64,000 nt of DNA. Source: Nectonema munidae. Its lineage: Eukaryota; Nematomorpha; Nectonematoida; Nectonematidae. The DNA lies in NCBI GenBank assembly GCA_030549495.1, contig JAUIRK010001046.1, positions 582,501-646,500 on the forward strand, in the 5' to 3' direction. The notes beneath the pieces are model-generated. The model was not told where the DNA came from and ran no database searches. It saw only the letters and a program-made list of their open reading frames with translations. This document shows, in pieces, positions 58,319-64,000 of the stretch (its first letter is position 1; every line of letters begins with the position of its first letter). A program made the translations under genes and the position numbers.

Positions 58319-58380
58319 CTTGGGATAGAAAAAAAGGAGGAATGACATGTAGGCATGAAATTGAAAAAAAATTAAAATAC

Positions 58381-58458
58381 TCTAAATGAATGGGATTTAA
58401 GATCGTCTGTAACATCACGTCGTGGATCGTCGGTTTCCAAGTAGAAACCTTTATGCGA
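58381..58458 (-). CDS. Gene B exon: linker
   Basis: 26 codons, acceptor CTTCTCTATTTTTAG|TCG, donor AGA|GTATTT, phase 0 on both sides. It reads SHKGFYLETDDPRRDVTDDL then KSHSFR, a charged linker. A second frame is also open, but only this one is compatible with the downstream phases. A transposon end (CAGTCAACCCCCG) begins only 17 bases upstream of the exon. Confidence 0.75.
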
Positions 58459-58473
58459 CTAAAAATAGAGAAG

Positions 58474-58620
58474 TACAGTCAACCCCCGTTCATTCGTCGT
58501 TCAGCATTCGCGGCTTTTTGCAGAGATATAACTACTTGCGAAATATTTACAATTCGCCAAACTTACAAGCTTTTTTCTTTTTTACAACTTAAAAAACAGT
58601 AATCTCAACTTCTTATCACT
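58474..58620. mobile_element. pogo/Tigger-like element end next to a splice acceptor
   Basis: TA then CAGTCAACCCCCGTTCATTCG, continuing 'cgttcagcattcgcggcttt'. This kind of terminus is typical of pogo-family elements. Only one end is recognised. It abuts the polypyrimidine tract of the 58381-58458 exon. Confidence 0.5.
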
Positions 58621-59288
58621 ATGATTTCACACCCTGTAAAAAAGACCATTGATTCAATCCTTGAAGATGATAGAAAGGAAGATGTAGAGCATCAGAGAAG
58701 ATATGACTAATCTTTCTATTTTGTGCAATCTCTATTTTCATCAAATCTTACTTTAAAGTTTTGGTTATCTTTGATATGTTTATTTAGTAAATTTTATTTG
58801 TATAAATAAAATTTGTGTAATTACTTTATTTTATTATCTTAGCTAAAATGTTTTTAAATTTAGCGTTGATGAAATTTTTCTTATATGGGAAAATCATGTA
58901 TTTAGGGTTTTAATTGATTTAAGGTTTTTTCCAGACTAATAAAAATCAAGTACATGTTCAGGCAAACTTAACAATAAACCACTATAAAAGCAAGATAACA
59001 AAACGTTTACAATAAGTAAAGCTTGTAGCACAAATCGATATTTTAACTCCTCTCATATGCATATATTCGGAAAGCATAGAATCCCCTAAAATGATCACGT
59101 ACATAAATACCACCGATGTTTATAATAATCTTTTGCCAATATTGATTTTTTATAAATAGTGAAATGCATTGTAAATAAGCTTTTTCCTTGAAACATGCAT
59201 ACATATGTCAACGTAGACTATAAGTGGAGGCAGGCAACTTGAAATGTATTATCGACTTTTTTGAATAAAAATTCCAAAAAAATATGTG

Positions 59289-59448
59289 ATAATAGGAAGT
59301 TTGCATTAAATATTGATAAGGGCAAGAGATGTTAGTCTTTCTATCTCGAATGAAGATCTCAACAATTAGTAGGAAGTTTGCATTAAATATTAATAAGGAC
59401 AAGAGATGTTGGTCTCTTTCTATCTCTAATGAAGATATCAAGAAGTTT
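59289..59448. repeat. Tandem duplication of about 80 bp
   Basis: 'aggaagtttgcattaaatat..ataagg.caagagatgtt..tctttctatctc.aatgaagat.tcaa' occurs twice head to tail with few differences. It creates similar open frames on both strands but no recognised protein. Confidence 0.8.
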
Positions 59449-60453
59449 TTCATAATTCTCAAAAGTGCAGACACCATAAAAGTATTTTCATCTTATCTGA
59501 CAATTAATCAAATATCCTGTTTTTCATCCTTTGATTACACCATTGTTTTATTCATTCACGTCATGACAAGGACAAAATTAAAATGTTCGCGTTTCCTTGA
59601 AAAAATGCCAAAGAACTAAAATTTGGAAGGGCAAACTTACAATTGAAGGCACTTTTTTGCTCTAGTTTGGTTTTTAGTTCTAAAGAGGTGCATAGCTATA
59701 ATATTTATCTTGGTCCTTAAGCTCTTATCTTGGAGAGTGAGTAAGCTTAGAAAAAGACTAAAATTGGCAGGGGGTTATAAAATAGTGTAAGAGGGCCGAC
59801 CAAAAGCCTGGTCCTATATAGTAACTCCTGTAAGTTTGAAGCGTGTCTTTCGCTCTAATATTTGTAGATTGAAATTAATGATTTGTCTATTAGTAACGTG
59901 AAAGATTTTACACTTAGATCGATTGAAAATCAAACGAAATAAAAAAAACCGGTATCGTATATACACACATCGGTCTGTTTTAGGTAGCCGGGTGGGGGGA
60001 AAGTCCCCCTCACTTTTTTGGTTGAAAAAGCATACTATATTTTGTCCCCTCCACTGTTTACAGTTTTCTTCTTCCCTAAAGAAATTTTCATATAATTTTC
60101 TTAATTTGTTTGAAAAGTTTAAACAATAAAAACGATGTAAGCATCCTTATTTCAATTTTTATATTTTTGAATATAATAACATTTTTTGTTAAATTTAAAA
60201 ATATTAATTATCAAGGAGAAAAAGTATGTGAACGGTAAGGTTAGACCAGTAGAGAGTGAGTGATATGCTGGAGAGTTGAATTTGCAAAAAAAAGATTGTT
60301 AAGTTTACTTATTTTTATGTGCTAGAATTTGCATAGTTTATTTATAAAAAGAAGGAACCTAACTTCAAAATTAAGCTAGGAATAACATTCTATAAAAGAT
60401 TCTGTTTTTGAAATAAAAATAAAAAAGGTTTTATAAGTAAAAGAAAAAATTAC
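59449..60453. other. Gene B intron
   Basis: Contains GC-rich patches ('gccgggtggggggaaagtcc', about 59987) resembling element ends. No exon recognised. Confidence 0.4.
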
Positions 60454-60513
60454 TAAAATGTCCGACTTTTTTGGCATTGAAAAGGAAGGCAGCGTTTGAC
60501 TTGGAGTTGTGGG
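60454..60513 (-). CDS. Gene B exon: Ser/Pro-rich linker (candidate)
   Basis: 20 codons, PTTPSQTLPSFSMPKKSDIL, acceptor ATTTGAAATACTTTAG|CCC, donor TTTTA|GTAATT, phase 0 out fitting 58381-58458. Composition fits a disordered linker. Its upstream phase does not match the end of 62406-62500 (phase 2), so at least one further exon is missing between them, or this call is wrong. Confidence 0.55.
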
Positions 60514-60959
60514 CTAAAGTATTTCAAATAGGTAAAATCGAATTAAGATATATCCAGCCATAATCGCTCATCAGTAGGGCCAATTTTTCGGCAACTCTAA
60601 AAACTACTAAAATATTTCTGGAATCCCGAATATCCTTAAAATTCGCGTTATTTTATAAAATTAAAATTTCATAAATTTTTTGATACTTATATTTTATATA
60701 AAATCAAATGAAAACAGACCATAATTAATATGTTTTTATAATCTATTAATTTTTTAAGTTATAAATATTTAGCAAAAAGATAAACTCAAAATTTTTGCAG
60801 AATTCGACTTTATTCATTTTAAAAATGGCGAAAAAATTTCTAAGTCTTTTGGGTGGAAAGTTTTTGTTAAAAATTTAAACAATGATAGTGCTCAATATAG
60901 CAAATATAAAAAAAATAGAGGTATAATAATAAAGGTATTTCAACAACTGGGATTATTCG

Positions 60960-61450
60960 TTACTTAAAAAGTAAGCATTGAAAAACAGAATTCATTTCAA
61001 CCCCATAAAGGACTCCATGATGAAAGAAAGTAATTTAGCAAACTGCGAAATCTAAAAGTATTTGATAGATTATTGAAAAAAGAAGGCTTACGTGAAATTA
61101 CTTTTAAACGTGTAAATTTCCATCTTTTTTGTTTAATAAATGCAATAACAATGAATCAATTTATTTAAAGGTCGTTAAAGGAAAGAGGCTCTACACTGTC
61201 TCAAAATCCTAATGATGTAATGAAACTTGACTATGATCAGCATAGTGTCTTAACACTAGAATTACTAAGCATTCAAATTGACCGTTAAGTTATATTTGAT
61301 GAGTTTGTAGATTTAGGAAAATTTTAAAATCCTACTTCCAGTCAAAAAATCTTTGAAATAAACGCGCTATAAAATGGTTTTGAGGGGTTCATTCAGGTCT
61401 GCTTCTGTAGTTGGTAATGAGCGTTCGTCTTCATATTTTATTTTTTAAAG
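60960..61450 (+). other. Unidentified mobile-element-like coding debris
   Basis: Broken plus-strand frames (e.g. ERGSTLSQNPNDVMKLDYDQ near 61190) and a minus frame YEDERSLPTTEADLNEPL near 61370-61430 look protein-derived, but match no family I can name. Probably an old transposon. Confidence 0.25.
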
Positions 61451-61616
61451 ATTGATAAATTTTCAATTTTATTATAAGCTTATTCTATTTTAATAAATCA
61501 TGTCCTTGAACCTTAATTTTGTATTTGTTTTCGCAAAACCTACATTTAAAAATAAAATAAATTTTTAAAAATTAAGCTTACAATAAAATTGAAAAATGTA
61601 ATAATATCATATAATC

Positions 61617-61960
61617 AGTAGCGGTTCTAGATTTTCAAAAGTGAGGGGCCAAACAAGGGCCAAGTTTTTAAATCGATAATTTTTTTTATAAATTTTGTAA
61701 TTTACCAAATTCATATGTTTACTTTTTTTTCTTTGAATTATTCCAATGAATGAAAATCAAATTAAGAGTGCTCTTGGTCTAAGATTCACCCGTCCAGATA
61801 AGAGAGATATTTCTTCCCCTGGATGCAAAACCAACTCAAAAAAATTACATTATAAAATGTTTCGAGTGAATTTTAAATCCAGTAAAATAGGTATTTGATG
61901 TGGAGGGGCTAACATGAGGTCCAGCCTTTTATGAATTTTTTAATAATTTGCTTGGAATTA
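61617..61960. mobile_element. hAT-like repeat (tentative)
   Basis: 'CAGTAGCGGTTCTAGATTTT' followed by 'gtgaggggcc' at the left; 'gtggaggggctaacatgag' at the right end. The CAG-G start is hAT-like, boundaries uncertain. Confidence 0.4.
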
Positions 61961-62405
61961 TTTCTTTTCTGAAAGAAAGTTATATTGAGTAAATTTCTAT
62001 TATAAGTGAAAATGCAAGAAGACCAACGTAAAATTTTTGGGCACAAATTTCTTAGAAAATAAATTTTCACCAACACTCGATTTATCAAAAAACACTTTCA
62101 AAAGTATTCATAATTAGATTCAGAAATAAAAATTATATAGGATTGTACTGTACATTATTAAACTTAATGCACATTAAAAATAGGAATCATTTAACGCGGT
62201 TTGAATAGCCAAAATAAAAAAACAAAAAGAAATACCCGTAAGTTAGGAAAGGAAGTAGGAATTACAGCCATTTTTTGCGTACTGTTTTCAGATCTAATTA
62301 AAAAAAACGAGACGTCATATAACAATAATATTATTTATTTGATTCCATCTCTAATCCAAAAATAAACATGGAGAATGAAAAAGAAGAAAGGAGCGCCAAA
62401 ATTAC

Positions 62406-62500
62406 CTAAGTAGTATGAGTTTGACATGACAGCTTTGAATACTTTTGATGATATACGAGGCGTTTAGATGACTGCGTCCATATAACACAATGCCATTAAC
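62406..62500 (-). CDS. Gene B exon: C-terminal half of PDZ-a
   Basis: 31 codons plus two bases, acceptor CATTTGATACTTCCAAG|GTT in phase 0, donor TTAG|GTAATT in phase 2. It reads VNGIVLYGRSHLNASYIIKS then IQSCHVKLILL. LYGRSHLNAS..IIKS followed by VKLxLLR closely resembles PDZ domains of the PATJ/MPDZ group. The N-terminal half of the domain was not found between here and the right edge. Confidence 0.82.
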
Positions 62501-62941
62501 CTTGGAAGTATCAAATGTAAGATGATAAAAAAGTGTATTTATGATAAAATACAGATTTGTTAAAATTCATACAGATTCAGTCAATGTGCGTAGTTAGTGA
62601 TTGCATGAAATGCCTAGTGAAAACCTGAATTCACACAAATTAGACAGATTGACGGACTCGTATAAACATAAAACATATTTCTAGTCTTCATAATCACTCT
62701 TCACATTTATCACATCATTTATATTTATGAAAAACTTCAAAATATCAAAATTTGTAATCTTTAAGATATTATTATGGAGAATATTTCTATGGACAGTTAG
62801 CATGTTGGATCAATTTTCTTTATTAGATTCAACACCAGAATTTAATTTAGCTCAAAATTAGCACTTTAATACAAATTAGAATTGAAAAAAGACAATTTCG
62901 AACTAAATAAAGATAATTTAGAAGTAAAAATGGTATATGTA

Positions 62942-63635
62942 TTTCTAATTCTCCGCCTCTATTTTAATTCTCTTTTTTAATTAGATGCAACTAGCAGTTC
63001 ATTTATAGACAAGTTTTTAACTCTTCAATTTTTGCCCTCTGCATAGATTTTTTTATATTATAGTAACATAGAACTAATTTTTTTTTAGTTTGTATCGAAA
63101 GTTTCAACTAAGCAAAAAAGTGAATTTTAAAACTTAGTTTCAAAAAACGTTTTACATCCATTTTAATATCCATTATATAATGAAAAAAAGTGTTCACACA
63201 AATTTCTTTATTATCATTCAAGTAATTTAAAGCAAAAATAATATATCACATTTTATGAAGAAATAGAAACTCCCATTTGCCATTTTTGTATGTTATGTAG
63301 TGCATGTGCAATGTAGCTTTTGAATTCCTCGCTGTTTTTTTGCTTTAAATTACTTGAATGATAATAAAGAAGTTTGTGCGAACACTTTTTTTCATTATAT
63401 AATGGATATTAAAATAGATGTAAAACGTTTTTCGAAACTAAGTTTTAAAATTCACTTTTTTGTTTAGTTGAAACTTTCGATACAAACTAAAAAAAATTTT
63501 AATTCTATGTTACCATAATATAAAAACAATCTATGCAGAAGGCAAAAATTGAAGAGTTAAAAACTTGTCTATAAATGAACTGCTAGTTGCATCTAATTAA
63601 AAAAGAGAATTAAAATAGAGGCGGAGAATTAGAAA
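62942..63635. repeat. Long near-perfect inverted repeat (about 298-bp arms, 98-bp spacer)
   Basis: Left arm 62942-63238 and right arm 63337-63635 are reverse complements with only scattered mismatches (e.g. gttcacac versus gtgcgaac). Non-coding and AT-rich. Transcribed in either direction it would fold into a very long hairpin. Probably a foldback element or a recent inverted duplication. It lies in a gene B intron. Confidence 0.92.
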
Positions 63636-63743
63636 ATTATGAGAGTATCTTTCAACACGTCTACAGAACTTGACAATCGTACATAATATTACGCGCATTT
63701 AATAAGAAACAAGACTTCAAAGCTTATTCACAAAAGTAAAATC

Positions 63744-63867
63744 AAAAAAGACACTTTAGAATTTAAAAAAGACACTTTAGAATTTAAAAAAGACACTTTA
63801 GAATTTAAAAAAGACACTTTAGAATTTGAAAAAGACACTTTCGAATTTAAAAAAGACACTTTAGAAC
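63744..63867. repeat. 21-bp tandem repeat, six units
   Basis: 'gacactttagaatttaaaaa' units, one with a 'ttcgaattt' change. The sequence after it ('gaactaaaaatggtatatatatttct') matches that just left of the inverted repeat ('gaagtaaaaatggtatatgtatttct', 62920-62946), so repeat and inverted repeat probably belong to one duplicated structure. Confidence 0.88.
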
Positions 63868-63954
63868 TAAAAATGGTATATATATTTCTGGACTCTCATC
63901 TAATTAAAATGCGCAATTTTTGAAATGTCAGAAGCCTCATGGCGGAAGACTTAC

Positions 63955-64000
63955 GCGAAAGAGGTGGGAATTTTTGGGGCGACAGATCTACAGGTTATAC
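63955..64000 (-). CDS. Gene B exon, cut by the right edge (candidate)
   Basis: Only one frame is open to an excellent donor (TTTCGC|GTAAGT): TCRSVAPKIPTSF. GC-richer than the surroundings. Position and strand suit the next 5' exon of gene B, but no domain is visible in 46 bases. Confidence 0.42.

Larger units (their letters stand above)
49216..64000 (-). other. Gene B locus: multi-PDZ scaffold, INAD/PATJ(INADL)/MPDZ-like, 3' part
   Basis: Gene-level entry for the minus-strand exons listed below. Order: edge exon, C-terminal half of PDZ-a (62406-62500), linker exons (60454-60513, 58381-58458, 58216-58318), PDZ-b (57492-57610, 55755-55838, first part of 55030-55284), PDZ-c (rest of that exon, 54362-54478, 54174-54291), PDZ-d (49853-50001, 49216-49350) and stop. 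From 60513 to the stop every junction agrees in phase (0, 0, 1, 0, 0, 0, 0, 1, 0). Proteins of this kind tether channels, receptors and signalling enzymes under the membrane (INAD in photoreceptors, PATJ in the Crumbs polarity complex). Which of these this gene represents is not decided. The stop right after the last PDZ is reminiscent of INAD. The 5' part of the gene lies beyond the right edge. Confidence 0.88.

Overview
The window is 64 kb of AT-rich eukaryotic DNA (GC not computed; long A/T runs everywhere) with short exons bounded by GT/AG, long introns and a dense load of decayed transposons. There are no bacterial gene arrays, rRNA genes or CRISPR. The transposon mix (hAT, MULE, piggyBac-like, RTE and Jockey/CR1-like LINEs, tRNA-derived SINEs) and the two host genes fit an invertebrate, most likely an arthropod. 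A parasitic copepod is only a guess from general character.

The main result is that two multi-exon genes, both on the minus strand, can be assembled by hand. Most of their exons are shorter than an ORF finder reports, and at nearly every join the intron phases agree. Gene A (about 27574 down to the left edge) is an M12B (reprolysin/ADAM-like) zinc metalloprotease. It has a signal-peptide exon (27461-27574), propeptide exons (26269-26335, 24429-24688), a propeptide-end exon with a furin-type RAKR site (14479-14626), catalytic-domain exons (10585-10754, 7193-7267, 5447-5544, 2635-2687) and a zinc-site exon ending in AHELGH (1513-1615). The nine exons give about 363 residues. The next exon, which should carry the third zinc histidine, is found only in an apparently frameshifted form (843-900). 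A later exon candidate lies at 207-273.

Gene B (right edge down to 49216) is a multi-PDZ scaffold of the INAD/PATJ(INADL)/MPDZ kind. Visible are the C-terminal half of one PDZ, a linker, and three further PDZ domains, the last ending at a stop codon. Eleven exons plus an edge fragment are placed. The N-terminal half of the first visible PDZ and one linker exon were not found.

Between and inside the genes are mobile elements. They include a tandem pair with a GC-rich hairpin (3.5-4.5 kb), an hAT with ZBED5-like transposase remains (8-10.2 kb), an RTE LINE (11.3-13.2 kb), a Jockey/CR1-like LINE split by a 106-bp piggyBac-type MITE (17.0-18.8 kb), a MULE with an hAT nested in its transposase (19.55-21.8 kb), several hAT MITEs with visible target duplications, a 575-bp MULE-type MITE with a 9-bp duplication (45.3-45.9 kb), three SINEs, and a decayed retroelement (50.8-52.2 kb). 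Structural oddities are a 33-bp minisatellite of about 20 units (42.2-42.9 kb), open on both strands, and a near-perfect 300-bp inverted repeat (62.9-63.6 kb). The span between the genes (27.6-49.2 kb) holds mainly repeats and AT-rich DNA in which no host gene could be supported.
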